Assembly: GCF_900156505.1 (NCBI RefSeq)
Contig: NZ_FTPR01000002.1
Location: 1 to 64,000 of the forward strand
Origin: Yoonia rosea
GTDB lineage: Bacteria; Pseudomonadota; Alphaproteobacteria; Rhodobacterales; Rhodobacteraceae
Reading direction: 5' to 3'
Length of the DNA stretch: 64,000 bases
The notes beneath the pieces are model-generated. The model searched no databases. It saw nothing but the letters and a program-made list of their open reading frames with translations, and was not told where the DNA came from. A program made the position numbers and the translations under genes. Positions 18,783 through 28,467 of the stretch are shown in pieces. The stretch's first letter is position 1; each line of letters opens with the position of its first letter.

Positions 18783-20098
18783 AACCACAGCACAGCAACA
18801 GTGAGGCTCAGCCCGACAACGCCGTACAGAAGATCATGCCAAGGATCCCAAGCGCCATGTTTATAGGCGAGTCTGGCAACCAGAGGGTGAACGATGATCT
18901 GCGATAACCATACACCGATCACCGCCCCTGCAAGTCCATAATACTCCATTCCGGCGATGAATAGAATGGTTTGCACCGTGGCCTTGATCAGGAGAAGATA
19001 AAAGACGCCGCGTGAATCACCGTTGCCCAAAGCTGAAAAGTCATATGTCATACCAATGAGATACGGCACATTCATGCACGCAATGGCGACAACGATAATT
19101 CCTGCCGCATGGAACCGCGGATCATACAGCAGCTCCACAATCCAAACGCCCAAGAAGGCTAAGGCAAACTGCATAGCGAAGATGAAGCCCGTCATTGCAA
19201 ATCGCGCTTGGCGGACCTTGGCATAATTGCTTGCGGATGCGTCGGGTGGTCGCTCTCTATGCATCGGGATCATGACTTGCCCCATGATGCGCGCAGACAA
19301 AGCCTGCGGAAAACTGGCCATGAAATAGCCAATGTTGTAGATACCAAGTGTCGTCAAAGACAGGTATTTCCCAAGAATGGCTTTGTCGCCCTGCGTCAGA
19401 AGAAAGCCACATAAAGTACTCAGGAAGATCCATTTTCCGAACTTGATCAGTTCGGAAGCAGCATCGGGACTCCAACGCAACTTGTTGCGCGGCCCCGGCA
19501 GGAACATATTCATGATGAAAAGCCGTACCAAGGCGCCAAGCACACCGCCGATGATCAGCGACCATACAGTCTTCATCTGCCATGCGAGTATCAAAAGCAT
19601 ACCAACGCTGATGACCTGAGAGACAAAATCAAGAAGCGTAACACGCCTAAGGGTCAAATGCCGACTTGCGGCATCAATCCGCGTTGGGTTGAAACCGGCA
19701 ACCAGCAATGACAGGCCCGCAACGGGCAACATTGCCCTGAGTTGTTCGTTGTCATAAATCCAAGCGGCGAAGATGCCCAAAAAGCAACATGCAATCCAGA
19801 GCACGACACCGCGGATAATCTGGATGGTCCATGCTGTATCAACGAAATCCGGATCATCACCTCTTGGGCTTTGCTGGATTGAAAGCGACACGCCTATGTC
19901 AGACAGCATCGTCAATCCTACCAGAAACACGGTGATCAATGCCATCACGCCAAAGGCTTCGGGAAACAACAGTCGGGTCAGGATAAGATTTGACCCCATC
20001 CGAATGAACTGAGATGCGAAGTGACCTGCGGTGATCCAACCTGAACTGCGGATGAGCCGGGCACCAACGCCAGCTCCGCTCACAAGATTTCTCAACAT
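18734..20098 (-). CDS. Wzx-type polysaccharide flippase (MOP/PST family)
   Basis: The 454-residue inner-membrane protein has about 12 hydrophobic helices and the oligosaccharide flippase signature near the N-terminus (SGWITAGHFASQFIRMGSNLILTRLLFPEAFGVMALI). It should move the lipid-linked EPS repeat unit to the periplasm, upstream of the Wzy-type polymerase at 46123. The 3' end overlaps the convergent transferase gene by 49 bases. Confidence 0.88.
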   Translation of the reverse strand: MLRNLVSGAGVGARLIRSSGWITAGHFASQFIRMGSNLILTRLLFPEAFGVMALITVFLVGLTMLSDIGVSLSIQQSPRGDDPDFVDTAWTIQIIRGVVLWIACCFLGIFAAWIYDNEQLRAMLPVAGLSLLVAGFNPTRIDAASRHLTLRRVTLLDFVSQVISVGMLLILAWQMKTVWSLIIGGVLGALVRLFIMNMFLPGPRNKLRWSPDAASELIKFGKWIFLSTLCGFLLTQGDKAILGKYLSLTTLGIYNIGYFMASFPQALSARIMGQVMIPMHRERPPDASASNYAKVRQARFAMTGFIFAMQFALAFLGVWIVELLYDPRFHAAGIIVVAIACMNVPYLIGMTYDFSALGNGDSRGVFYLLLIKATVQTILFIAGMEYYGLAGAVIGVWLSQIIVHPLVARLAYKHGAWDPWHDLLYGVVGLSLTVAVLWFHWDSLSVLQVFASAQ

Positions 20099-20177
20099 AG
20101 CCTGTCACTTGTCAGAGTTGGGATCAGCCGGCCTTCACCCCTGATGCACTGTCTCAGAAAATGCGACAAAAAATAAC

Positions 20178-21227
20178 TCATTCGATTTTGGGAAACTGCT
20201 GCAGGTAGCGATCGGAACACACCAAAAACCCCTTTGAAATCAAGTCTTCTGTATCAACGAAAAGCTGTTGATGTCGCCCCGATATAACAAAACCGGCTTC
20301 ACTCTGTAATCGCGATATCCGCTTTGCGTTTTCGCCATGATCCCAGGCCATGTTTCGTTGAATCTCAAGATCACGCTCCAGAAGGTTGCCGCAGAACTTG
20401 TAGTGTTGGATCAAGAAGGCAAAATCCGCACAGTGGACATTGCCCGAGCAATGCGCGTGGGAGTAGAGATCAATCCCGCCCGTGTTTCGGACCATTCTAT
20501 GTGTGGTCAGGCAACAGTTTTCCCCAAAGACTTCGTTACGAATGCCTCCAAACATGAACTTTATGTCGTGATTTGAGATCACATTGCCTTTCAAAAACCA
20601 CGAGAAATCTATGTTTTCCGCCTCAAAGTAGTCATAATACGAAATGTCTTCCAAGCTATATTGATCAAAACGGTGCACGCTTTCCGCGTATGACCAGTCA
20701 GCTGTCGTTTCTATTGCGAATGGCGAAAACAGATCGAGGCATTGACCGATCACCGCATCATAATTGTGCATGTTGCAGTATGCGGCAAACTGAGAGATGT
20801 GCCGCCCCTGCCCCCTTCCGAACGAGATTAATTCGTCACTATCGACAAACAAGAACCAACCACCCTTCACAAAACGCCTCGCAATCCGAGAGCGCAACAA
20901 GCACTCAAATCTTTTGACCGGCAAAGTATTCAGAAAGACACTTACATCATCCGCGTCAACGAACAGCTCTCTGGTCCTATCGGTCGAGCCATTATCTATC
21001 AGAAGAATATGCTTCACCCCAAGAGCACGATGGTGATCAATCAGCTTTTCAAGGTAGTACTCTGCATCTTTCACCAAACTCACCAAGACAACGTCATCTG
21101 CTCCGACGGTGATCTGTTTGTTCCCAGAGACATGTTTCGTCCGAAACGCGACCAATGCCTTGGCGTAGGTCGTGACGAAGACTCCGCTGATCTTGTCCCT
21201 GATCCGAGAGAATAGTGATCTGGTCAT
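20178..21227 (-). CDS. Glycosyltransferase family 2-like protein
   Basis: The protein of about 349 residues has a GT-A core: VVLVSLVKDAEYYLEKLIDHHRALGVKHILLIDNGSTD, and a metal site in WFLFVDSDELISF. The pattern resembles Glyco_tranf_2_4 / GT92-like proteins. I place the start at ATG 21227; a GTG four codons earlier is possible. The role is presumably a sugar transfer to the EPS unit. It lies on the same strand as wzx, 79 bases upstream. Confidence 0.8.
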   Translation of the reverse strand: MTRSLFSRIRDKISGVFVTTYAKALVAFRTKHVSGNKQITVGADDVVLVSLVKDAEYYLEKLIDHHRALGVKHILLIDNGSTDRTRELFVDADDVSVFLNTLPVKRFECLLRSRIARRFVKGGWFLFVDSDELISFGRGQGRHISQFAAYCNMHNYDAVIGQCLDLFSPFAIETTADWSYAESVHRFDQYSLEDISYYDYFEAENIDFSWFLKGNVISNHDIKFMFGGIRNEVFGENCCLTTHRMVRNTGGIDLYSHAHCSGNVHCADFAFLIQHYKFCGNLLERDLEIQRNMAWDHGENAKRISRLQSEAGFVISGRHQQLFVDTEDLISKGFLVCSDRYLQQFPKIE

Positions 21228-21239
21228 CAATCGCAGCAC

Positions 21240-21607
21240 TGCCTGACAAGCATGTGCTTCAATACCTTTGGCGCAATTGTCATAAGCTAACGCCTCATTC
21301 CTTGAGATAGAGGTTTCTTACGGCCAAATTTTCCGCAGTAGGTTCCAGTAATAGCGGACTATGCTGCACACAACAATACTTCTGGAAATGCGACAAAACT
21401 ATTGCTCATGCCGTGATATTAAGACCCACAACCTACGCAAGAGACGAAAATTCATTATTTGTCAGTAAGTTGCACGCCGGTGACCTGAACGACACCTTTC
21501 GTAAAGGATACTGGCCCAACAGCTGGTTTGCTGCGCAGCGCATGCCGCTTTGTTGATCCCCGTGCCCGCGAGCAATGACCCTGACGAACTGCTCTCCCTG
21601 CCCGCCT
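21240..21607. other. Intergenic region with possible gene remnant
   Basis: These 368 bases separate two minus-strand EPS genes. On the plus strand 21413-21556 gives a 47-codon frame (GTG start) containing KLHAGDLNDTFRKGYWPNSW, which looks protein-like but which I cannot identify. It may be debris of a lost gene. Nothing else is evident. Confidence 0.35.
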
Positions 21608-22747
21608 TCAACACAGATAGCTTCTTGCGCTTGTGATGACCTTGGAAATGTCTTCGCCCAGTTCAAAAAACATCGGCAATCGGACAAGGCGCGCTGAAAC
21701 ATCATCTGTCACAGGCAGGCTCTTTCCTTCAAAGCGTGCGTATTTCAGTCCAGCAGGCGCTGAATGAAGCGGAACATAGTGGAAAGGTGTGTTCACGCCT
21801 TCTTTCTGCATGTGCGTGATAAAGGCATCGCGGTCCGCACGGTTTCTGAGCATCAGATAGTACATATGACCATTGCCGGTCGTATCTGACGGCACGACAG
21901 GGCGGGTAACACGCCCAGATCCGGCAAGATCCGCGAAAGCGTCGTTATATTGGTCAAAAAAGGAAAGCCGGCGCGCCAAAATCTTATCAGCCTGTTGCAA
22001 CTGGCCATAAAGGAAGGATGCGACCAACTCTCCGGGCAAAAAGGAAGAGCCAATATCGACCCATGTATACTTGTCCACTTGACCACGCGAAAACTGCGAA
22101 CGGTTCGTTCCCTTCTCTCGGATCACCTCGGCGCGTTCCAGCAAATCCGGGCGCATTAACGTCAGTACCCCACCTTCACCGGACAGAATATTCTTCGTTT
22201 CATGAAAGCTGAACGCCGCCATATCCCCAAGGCTGCCAGCCGGACGCCCTTTGTAGGTTGATCCAAAGGCTTGGGCTGCATCCTCGATCAACACGAGACC
22301 ATGGTCGTTTGCGATCTGAGACAATGCATCCATGTCAGCAGGAAAGCCCGCATAATGCACCGCTATTATTGCTCTTGTGCGCTGCGTAACAGCAGCCGCT
22401 GTTTTTTCAGGATCAATATTGAGCGTACGAGGGTCAATATCAACAAAGACGGGGATAGCTCCTCGCAATACGACTGCATTGGCCGTCGACACAAAAGTGA
22501 AGGACGGCATAATCACCTCGTCTCCCGGATGAAGATCACACAGGATTGCCGCCATCTCTAGCGCTGCGGTGCAGGAATTCGTCAACAACGCCGCTCTGGA
22601 TCCAGTCATTTGGGCAATGATCGCGTTACAAACCTTCGTATAATGACCATCCCCCGAGAGTTGGCCACGCACGATGGCATCGCGCATATTGGCTATTTCA
22701 TCCCCGACCAAGGACGGCTTGTTAAAGGGCGTCATGTTCCGCGTCAT
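21608..22747 (-). CDS. dTDP-4-amino-4,6-dideoxyhexose transaminase, WecE-like (DegT/DnrJ/EryC1 family)
   Basis: The protein of about 379 residues is a PLP-dependent sugar aminotransferase. The PLP-binding lysine is in FSFHETKNILSGEGG, as in WecE (RffA), and DEVIMPSFTFVSTANAVVLRGA and LIEDAAQAFGS are also typical. WecE converts dTDP-4-keto-6-deoxyglucose, the product of the neighbouring rmlA/rmlB, into a 4-amino-4,6-dideoxysugar. The EPS therefore probably contains an amino sugar as well as rhamnose. The ATG at 22747 is preferred because GAGGAG lies 8 bases before it. It is divergent from rmlC. Confidence 0.88.
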   Translation of the reverse strand: MTRNMTPFNKPSLVGDEIANMRDAIVRGQLSGDGHYTKVCNAIIAQMTGSRAALLTNSCTAALEMAAILCDLHPGDEVIMPSFTFVSTANAVVLRGAIPVFVDIDPRTLNIDPEKTAAAVTQRTRAIIAVHYAGFPADMDALSQIANDHGLVLIEDAAQAFGSTYKGRPAGSLGDMAAFSFHETKNILSGEGGVLTLMRPDLLERAEVIREKGTNRSQFSRGQVDKYTWVDIGSSFLPGELVASFLYGQLQQADKILARRLSFFDQYNDAFADLAGSGRVTRPVVPSDTTGNGHMYYLMLRNRADRDAFITHMQKEGVNTPFHYVPLHSAPAGLKYARFEGKSLPVTDDVSARLVRLPMFFELGEDISKVITSARSYLC

Positions 22748-22943
22748 GGTGTCCACTCCTCACGGGCTCTACCAGTTCTGTAGCGTGTTTTCGGCCTTAT
22801 ACACATCAGTAATTGTGAGCAGGAAAAGCAATCAACGGCTTTCCATCCCTATCATCACCTTAAACCGGCGATAGATTTTTGATCAATGAAACCTTATAGA
22901 AAAGGTTGAACCGAGTATCTAATGCGTATGCGTGGAAAATTTG

Positions 22944-23513
22944 ATGATCATCACCCTGACAGGCCTCCCTGCCGTCATCGAACTTACCCCGCGCCGTTTT
23001 GCAGACAGCCGCGGCCATTTTAGCGAAACCTATAACGCAGACACGCTGGCCCAGCACGGGATCACCACGCAGTTTGTGCAGGACAACCAGTCCTATAGTC
23101 GGGACATCGGCACTGTGCGTGGCTTGCATTTTCAGGCGCCACCCTCTGCGCAGGCGAAACTTGTCCGCGTGCTGCAGGGCGTCATCTGGGATGTCGCTGT
23201 CGATATCCGCAAGGGTTCTCCCACTTATGGCCAGTGGGTCGGGTGCGAATTGTCCGCCGAGAAAGGCAATCAGTTGTTCATTCCCGAAGGCTTCCTGCAC
23301 GGCTTTGTCACCCGCACAGCCGATTGCATGGTCGCCTATAAGTGCTCGGCGGCCTATGCGCCCGCTACAGAAGGGTCTGTCCGCTTTGACGATCCCGATC
23401 TGGCGATTGATTGGGGGATAGATGTGCAAGACGCCGTGCTTTCCGACAAAGATGCAGCGGCGCCCAGCTTTGCCGGTTTGACATCACCCTTCACCTATAG
23501 GGATGCGACATGA
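22944..23513 (+). CDS. rmlC: dTDP-4-dehydrorhamnose 3,5-epimerase
   Basis: This cupin enzyme of about 189 residues is the third step of dTDP-L-rhamnose synthesis. Motifs include RGHFSETYN, the QDNQSYS region, the catalytic His in VRGLHFQ, and [13 protein letters not shown] take the ATG at 22944 (GGAAAA seven bases before); a GTG at 22932 is an alternative. It begins a tightly packed plus-strand operon, with four-base overlaps linking rmlC, rmlB, rmlD and rmlA. Confidence 0.95.
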   Translation: MIITLTGLPAVIELTPRRFADSRGHFSETYNADTLAQHGITTQFVQDNQSYSRDIGTVRGLHFQAPPSAQAKLVRVLQGVIWDVAVDIRKGSPTYGQWVGCELSAEKGNQLFIPEGFLHGFVTRTADCMVAYKCSAAYAPATEGSVRFDDPDLAIDWGIDVQDAVLSDKDAAAPSFAGLTSPFTYRDAT

Positions 23514-24547
23514 AAATTCTTGTCACCGGTGGCGCAGGTTTTATCGGGTCAGCCGTCGTGCGGCAGGCGGTGGCAGAGGGGCATAGCGTCGTCAATCTGG
23601 ATGCGCTGACCTATGCCGCTTGTCTGGCCAATGTCGCCAGTGTCGCGGACAACCCACTTTATGCGTTCGAACAGGCCGATATCTGTGACCGTGCCGCGGT
23701 CGACCGTATTTTGGCCCAGCACGCGCCTGATGCGATCATGCATCTTGCCGCGGAATCCCATGTAGACCGTTCAATCGACGGGCCAGGCACATTTATCCAG
23801 ACCAACATAACCGGCACTTATACCCTGCTTGAGGCTGCGCGCAGCTATTGGGACGCACAAGGCAAACCCGACACATTCCGCTTTCACCACATCTCTACGG
23901 ATGAGGTTTACGGCTCGCTTGGTGCCGAGGGGCAGTTCACCGAAGACACGCCCTATGACCCGCGCAGCCCCTATTCCGCCTCCAAGGCCGCCAGTGACCA
24001 TCTGGTGCGTGCATGGGCGGAAACCTATGGCCTGCCTGTGGTGCTGACGAACTGTTCCAACAACTATGGCCCCTACCATTTCCCCGAGAAACTGATTCCT
24101 GTCGTGATCCTGAACGCCCTGCATGGCAAACCGATCCCCGTGTATGGCAAAGGCGAAAACGTGCGTGACTGGCTTTATGTCGAAGATCACGCGGATGCCC
24201 TGCTGACTGTCCTGACACGCGGGCAGTTGGGCCGCAGCTACAACATTGGCGGCGAAAACGAGGCGCGGAATATTGATCTGGTGATGATGATTTGCGCCCT
24301 GCTCGATCAGCACCGCCCTGATGCTGCCCCGCATGCCGATCTGATCACCTATGTCGCCGACCGCCCGGGCCATGACCTGCGCTACGCGATCGACCCCACA
24401 CGCATCAGCACGGAACTGGGCTGGCGGCCCTCGGTCACGCTGGAAGAAGGCCTCGCCCAAACCGTCGCATGGTATCTTGATAACCCTGACTGGTGGCAGC
24501 CGCTTCTGGACCGCGACGGTGTCGGCGCGCGATTGGGCAAAGCATGA
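23510..24547 (+). CDS. rmlB: dTDP-glucose 4,6-dehydratase
   Basis: The 345-residue extended SDR enzyme converts dTDP-glucose to dTDP-4-keto-6-deoxyglucose. It has [12 protein letters not shown] for NAD binding, the [12 protein letters not shown] motif, [12 protein letters not shown] and the catalytic [10 protein letters not shown]. It starts inside the rmlC stop (ATGA overlap), implying translational coupling. Its product feeds both rmlC/rmlD (rhamnose) and the WecE-like transaminase (amino sugar). Confidence 0.97.
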   Translation: MKILVTGGAGFIGSAVVRQAVAEGHSVVNLDALTYAACLANVASVADNPLYAFEQADICDRAAVDRILAQHAPDAIMHLAAESHVDRSIDGPGTFIQTNITGTYTLLEAARSYWDAQGKPDTFRFHHISTDEVYGSLGAEGQFTEDTPYDPRSPYSASKAASDHLVRAWAETYGLPVVLTNCSNNYGPYHFPEKLIPVVILNALHGKPIPVYGKGENVRDWLYVEDHADALLTVLTRGQLGRSYNIGGENEARNIDLVMMICALLDQHRPDAAPHADLITYVADRPGHDLRYAIDPTRISTELGWRPSVTLEEGLAQTVAWYLDNPDWWQPLLDRDGVGARLGKA

Positions 24548-25422
24548 AGATATTGGTTTTCGGCAGAACAGGCCAAGTCGCCCGCGCGCTCATCGCCGCT
24601 GGCCCTGCTGCGGAGGTCGAGATCACCGCACTCGGGCGCGATGCTGCCGATCTGACCAACCCCGCCGCCTGTGCCGCGATCATCGCCGCCAGTGACGCCG
24701 ATGCTGTCATTAACGCCGCCGCCTATACCGCCGTCGATGCCGCCGAAACCGACGAAGCGACAGCCCGGATCGTCAACGCCGACGCCCCCACCGCAATGGC
24801 GCAGGCCTGTGCCGCCAAGAATATCCCTTTCGTGCACATCTCGACCGACTATGTCTTTGACGGCAGCGCAGGTGCTGCGTGGAAGCCCACAGACCCGACC
24901 GGCCCGCTTGGCGCATACGGGCGGACCAAACTGGCGGGCGAGAAAGGTGTGACGCACGCCGGCGGCACCTTCGCGATCCTGCGCACGGCATGGGTCTTTG
25001 ACGCGAACGGCAAAAATTTCGTCACCACGATGCTGCGGCTCTCCGAGACGCGCGATGCGCTCACCGTTGTGGCCGACCAGATCGGCGGCCCGACACCCGC
25101 TGATGCCATCGCCGCTGCCTGCTTGACCATAGCCAAGACCTTGGCCGCAGGGCAGGAGGCTAGCGGCATCTATCATTTCAGCGGCGCACCCGATGTGTCA
25201 TGGGCCGATTTCGCGCGCGCAATCTTTGACATCGCAGACCGCGACGTAACCGTCACCGATATCACAACCGCAGACTATCCGACCCCCGCCACACGCCCCG
25301 CCAATTCACGGCTTGATTGCACCGGCACCGAAGCCGCCTTTGGCATCGCGCGCCCCGATTGGCGCAGCGCACTGGCAAAGATGCTGACGCAACGGACCTC
25401 ATCGCGTAGGACAATTGTATGA
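24544..25422 (+). CDS. rmlD: dTDP-4-dehydrorhamnose reductase
   Basis: The 292-residue SDR-family reductase performs the last step to dTDP-L-rhamnose. It has [12 protein letters not shown] for NAD(P) binding, [21 protein letters not shown] and the catalytic YGRTKLAGE, all typical of RmlD. The start at 24544 overlaps the rmlB stop; an upstream in-frame extension of 17 codons lies inside rmlB and was rejected. Confidence 0.96.
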   Translation: MKILVFGRTGQVARALIAAGPAAEVEITALGRDAADLTNPAACAAIIAASDADAVINAAAYTAVDAAETDEATARIVNADAPTAMAQACAAKNIPFVHISTDYVFDGSAGAAWKPTDPTGPLGAYGRTKLAGEKGVTHAGGTFAILRTAWVFDANGKNFVTTMLRLSETRDALTVVADQIGGPTPADAIAAACLTIAKTLAAGQEASGIYHFSGAPDVSWADFARAIFDIADRDVTVTDITTADYPTPATRPANSRLDCTGTEAAFGIARPDWRSALAKMLTQRTSSRRTIV

Positions 25423-26288
25423 GTACACGTAAAGGACTAATCCTCGCAGGCGGCACCGGTTCGCGGCTTTGGCCGATCACCCAAGGGCTGTCGAAACAGC
25501 TTATGCCGATCTATGACAAGCCGATGATCTATTACCCGCTGTCGGTGCTGATGCTGACCGGCATCCGCGAGATTGGGATCATCACGACCCCGCAGGATCA
25601 GGCGCAATTCCAGAACCTGCTGGGCGACGGCGCGCAGTGGGGCCTGCAGATCACATGGCTGGTGCAGGAAAACCCCGATGGTCTGGCACAGGCCTATCTG
25701 ATCGCCGAGGACTTTCTGGATGGCGCGCCCTCGGCCATGGTGCTGGGGGATAACATTTTCTTCGGACACGGCCTGCCGGAACTGCTCTCTAGCGCAGACG
25801 CGCAGACGGAAGGTGGCACCGTCTTTGGCTACCGCGTGGCTGATCCCCAGCGCTATGGCGTGGTCGGTATGGACGACAACGGGCGTGTGACACGGATTAT
25901 CGAAAAGCCGGATGTGCCGCCTTCCAACTACGCGGTGACAGGGCTGTATTTCCTCGATGGCACCGCCCCCGACCGCGCACGCGCCATCAAGCCCAGCGCA
26001 CGTGGCGAGCTGGAAATCGTGAGCTTGCTGGAAAGTTATCTGACCGAGGGTGCGCTCAAGGTCGAGACCATGGGGCGCGGCTATGCGTGGCTTGATACCG
26101 GCACCCATGGCAGCCTGCTGGACGCCGCCAATTTCGTACGCACCCTGCAAAGCCGGCAAGGGATGCAAACCGGATGCCCCGAAGAAATTGCCTATGGCGC
26201 TGGCTGGATCACTGATGCGGAACTGATCGCGCTGGCAGATCGCTATGCCAAGACCGAGTATGGTGCCTATCTGCGCGGACTGCTCTGA
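25419..26288 (+). CDS. rmlA: Glucose-1-phosphate thymidylyltransferase
   Basis: The 289-residue enzyme activates glucose-1-phosphate with dTTP, the first step towards dTDP-rhamnose and dTDP-amino sugars. It has the nucleotidyltransferase loop LAGGTGSRLWPITQGLSKQLMP, the DKPMIYYPLS motif, VLGDNIFFGHGL and AWLDTGTHGSL. It overlaps rmlD by four bases. The family is allosterically inhibited by dTDP-rhamnose. Confidence 0.97.
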   Translation: MSTRKGLILAGGTGSRLWPITQGLSKQLMPIYDKPMIYYPLSVLMLTGIREIGIITTPQDQAQFQNLLGDGAQWGLQITWLVQENPDGLAQAYLIAEDFLDGAPSAMVLGDNIFFGHGLPELLSSADAQTEGGTVFGYRVADPQRYGVVGMDDNGRVTRIIEKPDVPPSNYAVTGLYFLDGTAPDRARAIKPSARGELEIVSLLESYLTEGALKVETMGRGYAWLDTGTHGSLLDAANFVRTLQSRQGMQTGCPEEIAYGAGWITDAELIALADRYAKTEYGAYLRGLL

Positions 26289-26289
26289 C

Positions 26290-27492
26290 ATGGGCCTTGC
26301 CTATCTGATGAACACCTACCCCATCACGTCGACCACCTTTGTGCGCCGCGAAATTCAGGCGCATGAGGCGGCTGGCGTGCCAGTTGCCCGCTTTGCGATC
26401 CGCGACTGGGCCGAAGTACCCGTCGATCCGCGTGACCGCGACGAGGTTGGCAAGACGACCTACATCCTCAAACAGGGCGCCTTGGCGCTGGCGGGGCGCA
26501 CCGTGTCCGAGATCGTTACCAACCCGATCGGTTTTGTCCGCGCGGCAAAGACAATGCTACATCTCGCCACACGGCCAGGCAGCACGGGGCTCCGGAACGT
26601 GGCCTATCTCGTCGAAGCCGTGTTTTTCAAGCAGACCGCCAAAGCGAAAAATATCCATCACGTGCATGCGCATTTCTCGACCAATTCGGCGGCGGTGGCC
26701 TTGCTGTCGCGCCGGATGGGCGGCCCCAGCTACAGTTTCACGGCCCATGGTCCAGATGAATTCGACGATCCAGCTGCCAATGGCCTGCCGATGAAAGTGG
26801 CACATGCCGCCTTTGTCGCCGCGATCACCGATTACGCGCGCGATGTGATCCTGACAGCGACGGGCGGGACCGGTGCGGACAAAGTGCATGTTGTGCGCTG
26901 CGGGATTGATCTCGACGAATTCGAACTGACCCCGCCACCGGAAAACGCGCGGATCGTCTGTGTCGGCCGCCTGTGTCCGGCCAAGGCGCAGGCGCTTTTG
27001 GTGGAAGCGGTAGCGCCACTGGTCAAAGACTTTCCGACCCTTGAACTTGTCTTTATCGGCGATGGCGAAGACCGCGCCTCGATCGAAAAGCGCGTTGCCG
27101 AATTAGGCCTCGAGAACCACGTGACACTGGCGGGTTGGGGCACCGGTGATGAAGTCCGCGCCGCCATTCAGGGCGCGCGCATCTTTGCCTTGCCCAGTTT
27201 CGCCGAAGGCCTGCCGATCGTTTTGATGGAAAGCCTCGCAATGGGCCGCGCGGTTGTGACCACGCAGATCACCGGAATTCCGGAACTCGTCGATGCAGAG
27301 GTCGGCTGGATCGTTCCTGAAGGCGATGTGCCCGCCCTGCAGGACGCTGTGGCACAAGCCCTCTCGGCGGAAACGGCGACACTTGCAGCACTGGGCAAAG
27401 CAGGGCGCGCGCGCGTTGCGGATGCGCACGATCAAACACTGAATGCGGCACGCCTGCGTGCATTATTTCCCGCGGGAATGACCGACACATGA
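26290..27492 (+). CDS. Glycosyltransferase, family 4 (EPS)
   Basis: The 400-residue GT-B retaining glycosyltransferase starts MGLAYLMNTYPITSTTFVRRE, the N-terminal pattern of colanic-acid/EPS GT4 enzymes (PxxSxTFxxRE). The C-terminal half holds RIVCVGRLCPAKAQALLVEA and SFAEGLPIVLMESLAMGRAVV. It lies one base after the rmlA stop, so it is part of the rml operon. It may transfer rhamnose, but the donor cannot be determined. Confidence 0.9.
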   Translation: MGLAYLMNTYPITSTTFVRREIQAHEAAGVPVARFAIRDWAEVPVDPRDRDEVGKTTYILKQGALALAGRTVSEIVTNPIGFVRAAKTMLHLATRPGSTGLRNVAYLVEAVFFKQTAKAKNIHHVHAHFSTNSAAVALLSRRMGGPSYSFTAHGPDEFDDPAANGLPMKVAHAAFVAAITDYARDVILTATGGTGADKVHVVRCGIDLDEFELTPPPENARIVCVGRLCPAKAQALLVEAVAPLVKDFPTLELVFIGDGEDRASIEKRVAELGLENHVTLAGWGTGDEVRAAIQGARIFALPSFAEGLPIVLMESLAMGRAVVTTQITGIPELVDAEVGWIVPEGDVPALQDAVAQALSAETATLAALGKAGRARVADAHDQTLNAARLRALFPAGMTDT

Positions 27493-28460
27493 CCGCAGCG
27501 CCCGACATTGCCGTGGTGGTCATCGGGCGCAACGAGGGCGCGCGTCTGATTGCCAGTCTTGCGTCGCTGCAAGGTGTCGTCTCGCGCATTGTCTATGTGG
27601 ATAGCGGCTCGACCGACAACAGCCTGCAGGCTGCACGTGATGCGGGCGCGCAGGTGGTCGAGCTGGACCTCAGCGTCCCTTTCACCGCTGCAAGGGCGCG
27701 CAACGCAGGGTTTGCAGCCCTCGATCCCGTGCCGGAATTTGTCCAGTTCATCGACGGGGACTGCATGGTTGAGCCGGATTGGATTGATGCTGGTGCAGAG
27801 GCATTGATGCAGCACGAGGAAATAGGGATCGTCACGGGATGGCGGTCGGAAATCCATCCGGATGCCAGCGTCTATAACGCGCTTGCCGATGTTGAGTGGC
27901 ACAGGCCAGCGGGCGATATCGACGCCTGCGGAGGCGATATGATGGTGCGCGCGTCTGTCTTCGAAAAAGTGAGTGGTTTCAACCCGCATGTCATTGCAGC
28001 AGAAGACGACGAGTTTTGCATCCGTGTGCGCAAGGCGCATTGGCGCGTGCATCGTTTGCCAGTGCGCATGACGCTGCATGACGCGGATATGATGCGCTTT
28101 GGACAGTGGTGGCAGCGTGCGGTACGCGCAGGGCATGGATTTGCGCAAGTGGGCGCATTGCACCCCGAACATTTCCTGCGCGCCCGTCAGAGGGTTTGGG
28201 TCTATGGGGCGATTTTGCCTTTGTTGGCAGTGGTCGCGATGAGTGTCTCCGCCTGGTTTCTCTTGCCGGTGCTGGGGCTGTATGTGGTTTCCTATCTCCG
28301 GACGGCGCGCAGCCTGATGGCAAGCGGGCTTGCGCCGCGAAAGGCAGTCCATCACTCTGTATTTCTGAGTTTGTCCAAGTTTCCAAATCTGATTGGGCTG
28401 CTAACCTATCACTGGCGTGTCATGCGCCACACGGACATGGCGATTATCGAGTATAAGTGA
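27489..28460 (+). CDS. Glycosyltransferase, family 2
   Basis: The 323-residue GT-A enzyme has the family 2 core IAVVVIGRNEGARLIASL, IVYVDSGSTDNS and the metal site FIDGDCMVE, followed by hydrophobic segments near residues 235-275 that probably anchor it to the inner membrane. It overlaps the preceding GT4 gene by four bases. Its substrate is unknown. Confidence 0.9.
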   Translation: MTAAPDIAVVVIGRNEGARLIASLASLQGVVSRIVYVDSGSTDNSLQAARDAGAQVVELDLSVPFTAARARNAGFAALDPVPEFVQFIDGDCMVEPDWIDAGAEALMQHEEIGIVTGWRSEIHPDASVYNALADVEWHRPAGDIDACGGDMMVRASVFEKVSGFNPHVIAAEDDEFCIRVRKAHWRVHRLPVRMTLHDADMMRFGQWWQRAVRAGHGFAQVGALHPEHFLRARQRVWVYGAILPLLAVVAMSVSAWFLLPVLGLYVVSYLRTARSLMASGLAPRKAVHHSVFLSLSKFPNLIGLLTYHWRVMRHTDMAIIEYK

Positions 28461-28467
28461 GGACCAA

